This document shows positions 1-7,429 of a stretch of 30,049 bases of DNA, one piece after another. The stretch's first letter is position 1. Every line of letters begins with the position of its first letter. Below the pieces are notes generated by a model. The model saw only the letters and a program-made list of their open reading frames with translations. It was not told the DNA's origin and ran no database searches. A program made the translations under genes and the position numbers. Source of the DNA: JANOXC01 sp031418215 (GTDB taxonomy: Bacteria; Bacteroidota; Bacteroidia; AKYH767-A; OLB10); contig JANOXC010000011.1 of assembly GCA_031418215.1 (NCBI GenBank), positions 1 through 30,049 on the forward strand. The letters run 5' to 3'.

Positions 1-1185
1 CGCTCCAGTTTTGGTGTGCGGGGTGCAAATATTCCTGCCATACTCAGGGCAATTGTCGCATGTGGATGGTTTGGTATTCAAACATGGATCGGCGGCTATG
101 CAATGTACCTCATGTTCAAGTTGTGGGTTCCGTCAATTGAAACATTACCGCAAATATTTCCTGAATCATTCGGTTTGCAGACAGGCCCTGCCATTACTTT
201 TTTTCTATTCTGGCTGCTTAATATGTTTGTTGTTTATTTAGGGGTAGAGAGTATAAAAAGATTACTTGTATTCAAAGCCATATTCCTCCCGCTTGCAGCG
301 ATTGCATTATTGTATTGGGCTATATCAGCCGTTCATGGCCTTGGTCCCATTCTTTCGCAACCATCGAAATTTCATAGCAATACAGAATTCTGGAATTATT
401 TTTTTCCGGGACTAACAGGAATGGTTGGCTACTGGGCCACGCTTTCACTAAATATTCCTGACTTCACCCGATATGCAAAAAGTCAACGTGCACAAATTAC
501 AGGACAAGCAATAGGACTGCCTACGTCGATGACTATGTTTTCTTTCATTGGTGTTGTGGTAACATCAGCAACCGTTATTATATATGGAAATACCATTTGG
601 GATCCATTGGTTCTTGCTTCAAAATTCGAAAGCAAATTATTGGTCAGCATTGCCATGATTTGTGTTGCTGTTTCAACATTAGCAACAAACATTGCTGCCA
701 ATATTGTGAGCCCTGCAAATGATTTTTCCAACCTGTCGCCCTCGAGGATAAATTTCAAGACAGGTGGATATATCACCGGTGTAATTGGCATAATAATTTT
801 TCCATGGAAACTAATCGCCGATCCTAACGGATATATATTTACATGGCTGATCGCTTATTCAAGCTTGTTGGGACCCATAGGCGGAATCATGATTGCTGAT
901 TACTATTTTATCTGCAGGCAAAAACTAAATGTACAAGAGTTGTACAAATCAACAGGAGCATACACTTTCAATAATGGTTTCAACAGGGCCGCTATTGCAG
1001 CATTGTTGTGTGGAATTATTCCCAATGTGCCCGGATTTTTAACAACAGTAAAATTGATGGATATCGGAACAGTTTGGCCCTGGATTGCACATCTTTATAA
1101 TTATGCCTGGTTTGTAGGATTTGCTGTATCCTTTTTTGTTTATTACCTATTGATGAGAAAAAGTAAGTCTAAGTTCAAGTTATAA
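1..1185 (+). CDS. NCS1-family nucleobase/allantoin transporter, 5' truncated by window edge
   Basis: Inner-membrane symporter of the nucleobase:cation symporter-1 family (PucI allantoin permease / Mhp1 hydantoin transporter relatives). The reading frame is open from base 1 and reads RSSFGVRGANIPAILRA, a family hallmark that normally lies near residues 90-100. A start at the GTG at 16 would therefore be an artefact, and roughly 90-100 N-terminal residues lie outside the window. The 394 visible residues hold about ten hydrophobic segments, with the conserved GWFGIQTWIGG early on, NIPDFTRYAKS in the middle and GPIGGIMIADYY near the end. It lies 5' of allantoin and xanthine genes, so the cargo is probably allantoin, a purine base or uracil; the exact substrate cannot be read from sequence. 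It converges with xdhC, 33 bases separating the stops. Confidence 0.9.
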   Translation, partial: RSSFGVRGANIPAILRAIVACGWFGIQTWIGGYAMYLMFKLWVPSIETLPQIFPESFGLQTGPAITFFLFWLLNMFVVYLGVESIKRLLVFKAIFLPLAAIALLYWAISAVHGLGPILSQPSKFHSNTEFWNYFFPGLTGMVGYWATLSLNIPDFTRYAKSQRAQITGQAIGLPTSMTMFSFIGVVVTSATVIIYGNTIWDPLVLASKFESKLLVSIAMICVAVSTLATNIAANIVSPANDFSNLSPSRINFKTGGYITGVIGIIIFPWKLIADPNGYIFTWLIAYSSLLGPIGGIMIADYYFICRQKLNVQELYKSTGAYTFNNGFNRAAIAALLCGIIPNVPGFLTTVKLMDIGTVWPWIAHLYNYAWFVGFAVSFFVYYLLMRKSKSKFKL

Positions 1186-1218
1186 GTGCAATTTTATTTG
1201 AGAAGACTTGGTTAGGTG

Positions 1219-2175
1219 TTAGGCATTCTTCACCTTGATCAGCTCGGCTGCAATACTTACTGCAATCTCTTCAGGTGTTTGACTTTTTATCTGGATACCA
1301 ATAGGTGCATTAATGTTTTTTAAACGATCGGTGCTGATGCCGTCATTACTCCATTCTACAAATAGCTGATCCATTTTTGCTTTACTTCCCAATACACCAA
1401 TGTATTTGAAATCATGATCGATCAATGCACGCAAAACAATATCATCGGTTCGGTAACCAAATGTCATGATAACTACATATTGATTTTTTCCCGATGGAAT
1501 ATGTGGAGTTATATTAGCATAATCAGCTACAATTATTTTTTTCTGCACGAAAGTGTTCGACTCAAAGGTGTTTAATTCCTTTCTGTCCTCGTATATATGA
1601 ATTTTAAAATCCATTCCCGACATGATTTTTGACAATGCCAATGCGCAATGTCCTCCTCCAATAATATGTAGTTGATTCTTATAGCCTGATTTTTCAATAT
1701 ATGTCCAATTTTCTTCAGCAGACATTTCAAAATTAATATCTGTTGAAGGGATGACAGTTGAAAATTGAATGCCTGCTTTTGTAATGGTTAGAGTTCCATT
1801 GTGATATTGTGAAATGGATGAAATTAACTTTTCAATAGATTGACGGTCACTTTCATTCAGCCGGTATAAAAAGATTGTTTGTTCACCGGAGCAAATCATA
1901 CCGCTTTGATTGCTTGCTGCTGATTTACTGTGAAACTGTTTCTTTAACTGTGATTCTACAGCCGTTTCAGTTAGCTTTTCTCTCGCCATTTCCACGAACT
2001 TATGTTCCATGATGCCACCGCCGATGTAGCCAATCATCTCCTGCTTTGTCACGGCCATCTTAAATCCCTGCCTGCCGGGACTGCTTCCTTTACTCTCAAG
2101 GACGAGTAATAAAATTACTGGTTCCTTTTGTTCCAGTTGTCGCTTTATAAATGTCCAGAATGATAAACTGTTCAT
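1219..2175 (-). CDS. xdhC: XdhC/CoxI-family xanthine dehydrogenase maturation factor
   Basis: XdhC proteins bind molybdenum cofactor, promote its sulfuration and hand it to xanthine dehydrogenase apoenzyme in the cytoplasm. The 318-residue product has the two expected parts. The N-terminal XdhC/CoxI segment includes SKGSSPGRQGFKM (about 29-41) and IGGGIMEHKF (about 51-60). The C-terminal Rossmann part starts with QLHIIGGGHCALALS near residue 170 and ends with the conserved SQTPEEIAVSIAAELI. Length is normal and the start is ATG. It lies on the minus strand, away from xdhAB but inside the same purine island, and diverges from allB across an 88-bp gap. A role with the window's own XdhAB is inferred from family and proximity. 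Confidence 0.88.
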   Translation of the reverse strand: MNSLSFWTFIKRQLEQKEPVILLLVLESKGSSPGRQGFKMAVTKQEMIGYIGGGIMEHKFVEMAREKLTETAVESQLKKQFHSKSAASNQSGMICSGEQTIFLYRLNESDRQSIEKLISSISQYHNGTLTITKAGIQFSTVIPSTDINFEMSAEENWTYIEKSGYKNQLHIIGGGHCALALSKIMSGMDFKIHIYEDRKELNTFESNTFVQKKIIVADYANITPHIPSGKNQYVVIMTFGYRTDDIVLRALIDHDFKYIGVLGSKAKMDQLFVEWSNDGISTDRLKNINAPIGIQIKSQTPEEIAVSIAAELIKVKNA

Positions 2176-2191
2176 AGGTTAATCGGGGAAT

Positions 2192-2233
2192 CAAAAATAG
2201 TTAATACAAATCTAAAATGGATTTCTATTTTTG
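2192..2233. promoter_or_regulatory. Divergent xdhC/allB promoter region, two -7-like boxes
   Basis: The 88-bp divergent gap contains a Bacteroidota-type -7 box (TAnnTTTG) on each strand: TATTTTTG at 2226-2233 reading toward allB, and its counterpart at 2192-2199 (minus) reading toward xdhC. No convincing -33 TTTG sits at the expected spacing for either, so this is suggestive only. Confidence 0.3.
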
Positions 2234-2263
2234 TTTGCGGGATAAAGCCTGGTTTTTGATAAT

Positions 2264-3610
2264 ATGAGAATTGACTTAGCAATTAAGGGAAATAATTTAT
2301 TACTACCCGATGGACTTTCTTCAGGATTGATTTTACTGAAAGATGGTAAGATTGCTGACATTTTAACTTCGCTTGATTATACAATTGATACCGTTGTTGT
2401 AGATGCAGGGAATAACATCGTAATGCCGGGGGTGATCGACCCACATGTGCATATCAATGAACCGGGAAGAACGGAGTGGGAAGGCTTTGATACGGCGACT
2501 AAGGCAGCAGCAGCAGGAGGCATCACCACGCTTGTTGACATGCCGCTAAATTCTTCTCCTGTTACTACTTCAGCAAAAAAATTTGAGCTTAAATTGCAGG
2601 AGGCAAAAAATAACTTACATGTTAATTGCGGCTTTTGGGGCGGTGTGATTCCCGGAAACACAAATGAGTTGGAGGGATTGATTGAAAAGGGAGTGCTTGG
2701 GTTAAAAGCATTCTTAACACATTCAGGCATTGATGAATTCCCAAATGCATCAAAAGAAGATTTACGAAAGGCATTACTGATTCTCCGAAAATACAATAAG
2801 CCATTGTTGGTGCATTGTGAACTGGATGATTGGCATGAAGACATGATATTGCTGGACGAAAACCCAACAAGTTACCAGGCCTATTTAAAATCTAGGCCAT
2901 GCAGCTGGGAAGACAATGCAATTGCTATGATGATCGAATTGTGTCGAGAGACGGAGGGTCATGTACACATTGTACATCTTTCCTCAGCCGATTCATTGGT
3001 ACAAATAAGGGCAGCGCGCAAAGAAGGACTTCCACTCACCGTGGAAACCGGACAGCATTATTTATTTTTTAATGCAGAGGATATAGCTGATGGTGATACA
3101 AGATATAAATGTGCTCCTCCAATTCGCGAGAAGGAAAATAATGAAAAGCTATGGGAAGCGCTGCGTGATGGAACAATTGATTTTATTGCAACAGATCATT
3201 CACCGGCACCTCCGGAAATGAAAGAAATTGAATCCGGTAATTTTAAAAAAGCATGGGGTGGTATTGCCGGGTTGCAGTTTGCATTGCCAGTGGCTTGGAC
3301 AGCTGCAAAAGCAAGAGGTATAAAAGTTGATCAAACTTCAAAATGGTTAAGTGCCAATCCTGCTTATTTTTTGCAATTGGATTCATCAAAAGGAAAAATA
3401 AAAAAAGGATTTGATGCTGATATCACTTGTTGGAATCCGGACAAGAAATTTAAAGTGGAAGCAAAGAATATTCAGCATCGTCATAAAATTACCCCTTATG
3501 AAGGACTTGAATTGTATGGAACGGTAATGCAAACTTATGTCAATGGCATTAAAATTTATGATGAAGGAAAGTTGCTAAATTTGAGCAAAGGGGAGATTGT
3601 GATTAAGTGA
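2264..3610 (+). CDS. allB: Allantoinase (cyclic amidohydrolase)
   Basis: Hydrolyses allantoin to allantoate. The 448-residue product is a full-length amidohydrolase with the dinuclear metal set: H61 and H63 in DPHVHINEPGRTEWEGF, the carboxylated lysine K148 in GLKAF, H184 in LLVHCE, H238 in HIVHLSS and D311 in ATDHSP. The NEPGRTEWEGF stretch after the first histidines is typical of allantoinases, whereas the second amidohydrolase in this window (hydA) has LDMPFMGTFSSDNYETG there. ATG start; the start region has no strong Shine-Dalgarno, as usual in Bacteroidota. It heads the plus-strand run allB-alc-uraD-uraH-DUF6986-puuD and diverges from xdhC. Confidence 0.93.
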   Translation: MRIDLAIKGNNLLLPDGLSSGLILLKDGKIADILTSLDYTIDTVVVDAGNNIVMPGVIDPHVHINEPGRTEWEGFDTATKAAAAGGITTLVDMPLNSSPVTTSAKKFELKLQEAKNNLHVNCGFWGGVIPGNTNELEGLIEKGVLGLKAFLTHSGIDEFPNASKEDLRKALLILRKYNKPLLVHCELDDWHEDMILLDENPTSYQAYLKSRPCSWEDNAIAMMIELCRETEGHVHIVHLSSADSLVQIRAARKEGLPLTVETGQHYLFFNAEDIADGDTRYKCAPPIREKENNEKLWEALRDGTIDFIATDHSPAPPEMKEIESGNFKKAWGGIAGLQFALPVAWTAAKARGIKVDQTSKWLSANPAYFLQLDSSKGKIKKGFDADITCWNPDKKFKVEAKNIQHRHKITPYEGLELYGTVMQTYVNGIKIYDEGKLLNLSKGEIVIK

Positions 3611-3637
3611 TTATATGATGAAGCGATGAAGCGATGA
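3606..3637. repeat. 8-bp-period degenerate tandem repeat (GTGATKA/GATGA family)
   Basis: About four octamers (AGTGATTA, TATGATGA, then AGCGATGA twice) begin over the allB stop codon. Related octads occur at 8850-8889 and, inverted, at 15290-15321. Confidence 0.7.
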
Positions 3638-3681
3638 AAAAATACCAATATAATTAAACATCGATTGAAATTCTTAACTTT

Positions 3682-3723
3682 TCAATTAACAATTAACAAA
3701 TAACTATTATCAATTATCGATCT
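3682..3723. repeat. 7-bp-period degenerate tandem repeat (ACAATTA family)
   Basis: Six consecutive heptamers related to WCAATTA fill the space just before the alc start at 3725. It has the same 7-bp period as the arrays around the four-helix-bundle genes but a different sequence, and no gene is enclosed. Confidence 0.65.
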
Positions 3724-3724
3724 C

Positions 3725-4726
3725 ATGGAGCAACCTTATTTTACTGCAATGACCGATCTTGCTGCTGAACGCCTCGGCGGAAAAGCAATTGCCTGCAGCG
3801 ATGATTTTTTTGCAGAGAAGGAAAACCTGCTTAAACCCGGTCGTGGAATTTTTATTGCTGATAAATATACCGACCGTGGTAAGTGGATGGATGGATGGGA
3901 ATCGCGCAGGAAACGTACTCCCGGTCATGACTGGTGTATCATTCAACTGGCTGTTTCGGGAAAGATACATGGAGTGGATATTGATACGAATCATTTTCTG
4001 GGCAATCATCCGCCTTTTGCTTCCATTGAGGCATGTATGGTGGATTCAAATGTATCAGCAGGTGATTTGATGTCTGATAAAGTAAAATGGACAGAAATAT
4101 TGTCTAAGTCAGCTTTGCAGCCCGGGAGCCAGCATTTTTTTGAAATAGCCGATAAAAATATATATACACATCTTCGATTAAATATATATCCTGATGGCGG
4201 GGTCGCAAGGCTAAAAGTTTATGGCGAGGTTTTTAAAGATTGGTCAAAGGTGAATAGCACTGAAGTCCTCGATCTGGCTGCAGCAGTGCATGGAGCGAAA
4301 TCAATTTTCTGCAACGACATGTTTTTTAGCCACATGGATAATTTAATTATGCCGGGACGAGGTATTAATATGGGTGATGGATGGGAGACGAAACGCAACC
4401 GCACACCCAATAATCGTGATTGGGTGATTGTAAGGTTGGCTCATTTGGGAGCGATTGAAAACGTATTGATTGATACACATCACTTCAAAGGCAACTACCC
4501 CGATAGTTTTTTATTGGAGGGGTGTCGTATGACTTTAGGAGAAGAAAATAAATTAAATTCTGCAGAAATGAAATGGACAACAATTTTACCGCAATCAAAA
4601 TTGAAAGCTGATGCTGAACATGAATTTAAGAATGAGTTGACCAACAAAGGTCCATTTACACATGTAAGGCTTTCAATTTTCCCTGATGGTGGTATCAGCA
4701 GGATGCGATTGTTTGGTAATATTTGA
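3725..4726 (+). CDS. alc: Allantoicase
   Basis: Allantoate amidinohydrolase: allantoate to (S)-ureidoglycolate plus urea. The 333-residue protein shows the internal duplication of the family. Repeat one (about residues 12-160) has GGKAIACSDDFFAEKENLL, GWESRRKRTPGHDW and DIDTNHFLGNHPPFA. Repeat two (about 183-333) has GAKSIFCNDMFFSHMDNLI, GWETKRNRTPNNRDW and DTHHFKGNYPDSF. Both end in a THLRLNIYPDGG / THVRLSIFPDGG motif. Length is normal. It lies between allB and uraD and uses the allantoinase product. Its urea output implies urea export or a urease elsewhere; none is visible here. Confidence 0.95.
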   Translation: MEQPYFTAMTDLAAERLGGKAIACSDDFFAEKENLLKPGRGIFIADKYTDRGKWMDGWESRRKRTPGHDWCIIQLAVSGKIHGVDIDTNHFLGNHPPFASIEACMVDSNVSAGDLMSDKVKWTEILSKSALQPGSQHFFEIADKNIYTHLRLNIYPDGGVARLKVYGEVFKDWSKVNSTEVLDLAAAVHGAKSIFCNDMFFSHMDNLIMPGRGINMGDGWETKRNRTPNNRDWVIVRLAHLGAIENVLIDTHHFKGNYPDSFLLEGCRMTLGEENKLNSAEMKWTTILPQSKLKADAEHEFKNELTNKGPFTHVRLSIFPDGGISRMRLFGNI

Positions 4727-4787
4727 AAATAATTACAACTGAATTTACAAGAATAAAAAACAAGGTTTTTAAAGGATCAGGAATAAA

Positions 4788-4830
4788 CTTAGCGGCCTCT
4801 GCGAAATCTTTGTGTACTTTGCGTTAAATA
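4788..4830. repeat. 11-bp-period degenerate repeat (CTTTGCGTACT-like)
   Basis: In the 168-bp alc-uraD gap, three to four imperfect 11-mers (for example CTGCGAAATCT, TTGTGTACTTT) follow each other. They resemble a dispersed repeat common in Bacteroidota intergenic DNA. No ORF is present. Confidence 0.5.
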
Positions 4831-4894
4831 ATGTAAGATGACGAGGAGAATAATGAAGTTCTGAATAATCAATATTATCAATAGAAAAACATAA

Positions 4895-5398
4895 ATGACG
4901 ATACAGGAATTCAATATATTATCTAATACTAAAGTAAAAGAACTGCTTTTTCAATGTTGTGGTTGCACTGCTTGGGCTGATCAGCTGGCACATGAAGCTC
5001 CATTTATTTCATTGAAAGATTTAAAAGACAAATCAGATAATATATGGTTTAGTTGTGATAAGAGCGGTTGGATGGAAGCGTTTACACATCATCCTAAAAT
5101 TGGGGATTTGAAATCACTGGAAGAAAAATTTGCCACAACCAAACACCTTGCATCAGCAGAACAGTCAGGTGTTGGTTCATCTTCTCAAATAGTTTTGGAA
5201 CAACTAAAGGAATACAATGAACGCTATGAAGAGAAATTCGGTTATATTTTTATTGTTTGTGCAACAGGTAAATCTGCCGACGAAATGTTATTATTGCTTC
5301 AGCAAAGATTGAAGAATGACAGAAGCGATGAATTGAAAAATGCCATCAAAGAACAGAATAAAATCACCCATCTTCGCCTAAATAAATTATTTGAATGA
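4895..5398 (+). CDS. uraD: 2-oxo-4-hydroxy-4-carboxy-5-ureidoimidazoline (OHCU) decarboxylase
   Basis: Decarboxylates OHCU to (S)-allantoin, the third step of urate breakdown. The 167-residue protein is of standard length and has the catalytic-histidine motif AFTHHPKIGD (about 62-71), a SAEQSGV motif near residue 127, and the FGYIFIVCATGKSADEM segment (about 135-151) followed by the C-terminal THLRLNKLF helix. It overlaps uraH by four bases (ATGA), so the two sequential enzymes are probably translationally coupled. The N-terminus LFQCCGCTAWADQL matches the family (CCGS.W). Confidence 0.93.
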   Translation: MTIQEFNILSNTKVKELLFQCCGCTAWADQLAHEAPFISLKDLKDKSDNIWFSCDKSGWMEAFTHHPKIGDLKSLEEKFATTKHLASAEQSGVGSSSQIVLEQLKEYNERYEEKFGYIFIVCATGKSADEMLLLLQQRLKNDRSDELKNAIKEQNKITHLRLNKLFE

Positions 5399-5733
5399 GC
5401 CAGATCACTACACACATTTTAGACACATCTATCGGTAAACCTGCCGCAGGTGTTGAAATTGAGTTGCAGCAAAGTTTGAATGATAATTGGAAGCCGGTAG
5501 CTAAAGGTGTCACAAATAGCGATGGAAGGGTATCTGATTTGTTAGCGACAGATAAAATATTGGAAAGAGGAATTTATCGATTAGTATTTGAAACAAAGCC
5601 ATATTTTTTAAAAAAAAATATTCAAACATTTTATCCTCGAATCACTATCGAATTTGAAATTTCAGATGCTTCACATTATCATGTTCCAGTATTGTTAAAT
5701 CCTTTTGGTTATTCAACTTATCGCGGAAGCTGA
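5395..5733 (+). CDS. uraH: 5-hydroxyisourate hydrolase (transthyretin-like)
   Basis: Hydrolyses 5-hydroxyisourate to OHCU, the step after urate oxidation. The 112-residue protein begins ITTHILDTSIGKPAAGV, giving the N-terminal catalytic histidine (H7), and ends in the diagnostic C-terminal tetrapeptide YRGS (109-112) preceded by YHVPVLLNPFGYSTY. No signal peptide is present, so it acts in the cytoplasm. It overlaps uraD by four bases. Adjacency to uraD and proximity to puuD give all three urate-to-allantoin steps on one strand. Confidence 0.95.
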   Translation: MSQITTHILDTSIGKPAAGVEIELQQSLNDNWKPVAKGVTNSDGRVSDLLATDKILERGIYRLVFETKPYFLKKNIQTFYPRITIEFEISDASHYHVPVLLNPFGYSTYRGS

Positions 5734-5774
5734 AATGATTGAATATTTAAGAATGAAAATTGAATATTGTCGAT
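5731..5774. repeat. 7-bp-period degenerate tandem repeat (TGAATAT family)
   Basis: After the uraH stop there are six heptads, the clearest being TGAATAT at 5740-5746 and 5761-5767. The family is related to the arrays around the second four-helix-bundle gene (18031-18065, 18511-18550). No ORF is enclosed. Confidence 0.5.
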
Positions 5775-5851
5775 GAAAAAGTCGCCATTACATCTCCAAA
5801 CCTATAAATTCTCCGAACTTATTATCATCCGTAGCTTATAGTGAAGGATGG

Positions 5852-5879
5852 CCGAACTAAAAACTCCCAACTATTTTTA
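5852..5879. repeat. 7-bp-period degenerate tandem repeat (NNNAACT family)
   Basis: Heptads CCGAACT, AAAAACT and CCCAACT followed by a degenerate unit end eight bases before the start at 5887. The reverse complement of 24016-24047 belongs to the same family. Confidence 0.5.
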
Positions 5880-5886
5880 ACACAAT

Positions 5887-7317
5887 ATGAAATTATCCAT
5901 CCCAACTGAATCACGCAATGCAGTTTTAAATGACCTGCAAACCGCTAATCTTGCTTTTCAAAAAGTATATCCGGGCGACAAACCTGAACGTCAGGCTGTG
6001 CATACTGTTTATGGTGGTGCGAATCTTTTTAAATCTGATACCACGCAGAAAATGGGGCTGGTTGCATTACGAAGCTTGACTACCAACGCCTCTGACTTTA
6101 CCGTTTTAGCACGCGTATTGGAATTGACGGGTCATCGTGATTTACCGGTTGATGAGAATGAGATAAAAGCGCTGCAAAAGAAATTGGATGCAATGACGGA
6201 GCAACAGCGTAAAAGTGAACCTGCATGGTTGGCATATACAATCTATGAAAAAATTATTGCAAAATTGGAGCGAGAAGCAGTAGAAGATTTCCGCATCGAT
6301 TTTGAAGATGGCTTTGGAAACCGTCCGGATGAAGAAGAAGATGCAACAGCTGTGAATGCTGCTACGGAACTCGCCAAAGGAATGATTGAAAAAACGATTT
6401 CTCCTTTCATCGGTATCCGCATCAAACCATTCACTGAGGATTTAAAACAAAGAGGCATCCGCACACTGGACATATTTCTTACCACACTATTAGAAAAGAC
6501 AGGAAACAAACTTCCGGATAATTTTGTGGTGATGCTGCCAAAGGTTACTATTCCGCAACAGATGGAAGCATTGGTGAAGTTGTTTGAAATATTGGAAAAA
6601 CAACATCAATTACCTGCCAATACTTTAAAGATGGAAATGATGGTGGAAGCTACGCAAGCTGTGATGGACAGTGAAGGTCGCAATCCATTGTTTGCATTAA
6701 TAAAAGCGGGAAAGGGGAGATGCATTGCCGCCCATTTCGGCACCTACGATTATACAGCATCATGTAATATCACTGCTAAGTACCAAACCATGTCACACCC
6801 TGTTTGTGATTTTGCGCATCACATGACAAGAGTTGCATTAGGCGGAACAGGAATAATGCTGTCGGATGGTGCAACTAATGTAATGCCTGTAGGCCCGCAC
6901 AGAGGGGATAACTTAACGCCGCAGCAACAAAAAGAAAATCGTGATGTTGTGCATCGGGCCTGGAAATTGGGTTATGGTCATACCATGCATTCATTGATCA
7001 ACGGATTTTATCAAGGCTGGGATTTAAATCCTGCGCAGTTGCCCATGCGGTATGCAGCAACTTATGTATTCTTTTTAGAGAGCTATGAAGATGCTGCTTT
7101 GCGATTAAAAAACTTCGTTGATAAAGCAGCGCAAGCAACACTTTCAGGAGATGTATTTGATGATGCTGCAACAGGACAAGGGCTGCTCAACTATTTCCTA
7201 AAGGCCATGAATTGTGGAGCAATAACAGAGGATGAAGCATTGGCTACAGGGTTGACGTTGGAGGAAATTAGAAGCCGTTCGTTTTATAAGATATTATTAG
7301 GGAGAAGAAAAAAATAA
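5887..7317 (+). CDS. DUF6986 family protein, CitE/HpcH-HpaI aldolase superfamily lyase
   Basis: A 476-residue protein that I recognise as the DUF6986 group, placed in the PEP/pyruvate-binding TIM-barrel superfamily with citrate lyase beta subunits, malyl-CoA lyases and HpcH/HpaI aldolases. Supporting motifs are FRIDFEDGFGNRPDEEED (about 138-155), the barrel arginine in FIGIRIKPF, KMEMMVEATQAV with a likely metal-binding glutamate, and HFGTYDYTAS. Databases sometimes call it phosphoenolpyruvate kinase; the sequence gives no direct support for that name. It lies between uraH and puuD. Allantoin breakdown ends in glyoxylate, which this superfamily commonly uses as an acceptor in C-C bond formation, so a malate-synthase- or aldolase-like glyoxylate role is plausible. 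This is inference only. Confidence 0.72.
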   Translation: MKLSIPTESRNAVLNDLQTANLAFQKVYPGDKPERQAVHTVYGGANLFKSDTTQKMGLVALRSLTTNASDFTVLARVLELTGHRDLPVDENEIKALQKKLDAMTEQQRKSEPAWLAYTIYEKIIAKLEREAVEDFRIDFEDGFGNRPDEEEDATAVNAATELAKGMIEKTISPFIGIRIKPFTEDLKQRGIRTLDIFLTTLLEKTGNKLPDNFVVMLPKVTIPQQMEALVKLFEILEKQHQLPANTLKMEMMVEATQAVMDSEGRNPLFALIKAGKGRCIAAHFGTYDYTASCNITAKYQTMSHPVCDFAHHMTRVALGGTGIMLSDGATNVMPVGPHRGDNLTPQQQKENRDVVHRAWKLGYGHTMHSLINGFYQGWDLNPAQLPMRYAATYVFFLESYEDAALRLKNFVDKAAQATLSGDVFDDAATGQGLLNYFLKAMNCGAITEDEALATGLTLEEIRSRSFYKILLGRRKK

Positions 7318-7378
7318 AATAAAAATGAGATCAAATTAACGTCAACGTTGGCTAATTTTTAAAATAGATCAGAATCTA

Positions 7379-7411
7379 CTCCCTCTCCACTGGAGAGGGC
7401 AGGGGTGAGGT
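7379..7411. repeat. Palindromic intergenic repeat with 8-bp perfect stem
   Basis: CCCTCTCC at 7381-7388 pairs perfectly with GGAGAGGG at 7392-7399 across a 3-base loop, followed by CAGGGGTGAGGT. This GC-rich hairpin resembles a dispersed Bacteroidota repeat. It sits between the DUF6986 gene and puuD and could pause or terminate transcription, although no T-run follows. Confidence 0.6.
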
Positions 7412-7429
7412 CAAATCATCATACTGAAA

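Noticed and set aside
2264..3610. Dihydroorotase instead of allantoinase
   Set aside because: The NEPGRTEWEGF metal-site segment and the adjacent allantoicase favour allantoinase.
5887..7317. Genuine phosphoenolpyruvate kinase or classical malate synthase
   Set aside because: The length and motifs fit DUF6986 rather than malate synthase A or G, and nothing in the sequence shows a kinase; kept as a superfamily-level call.
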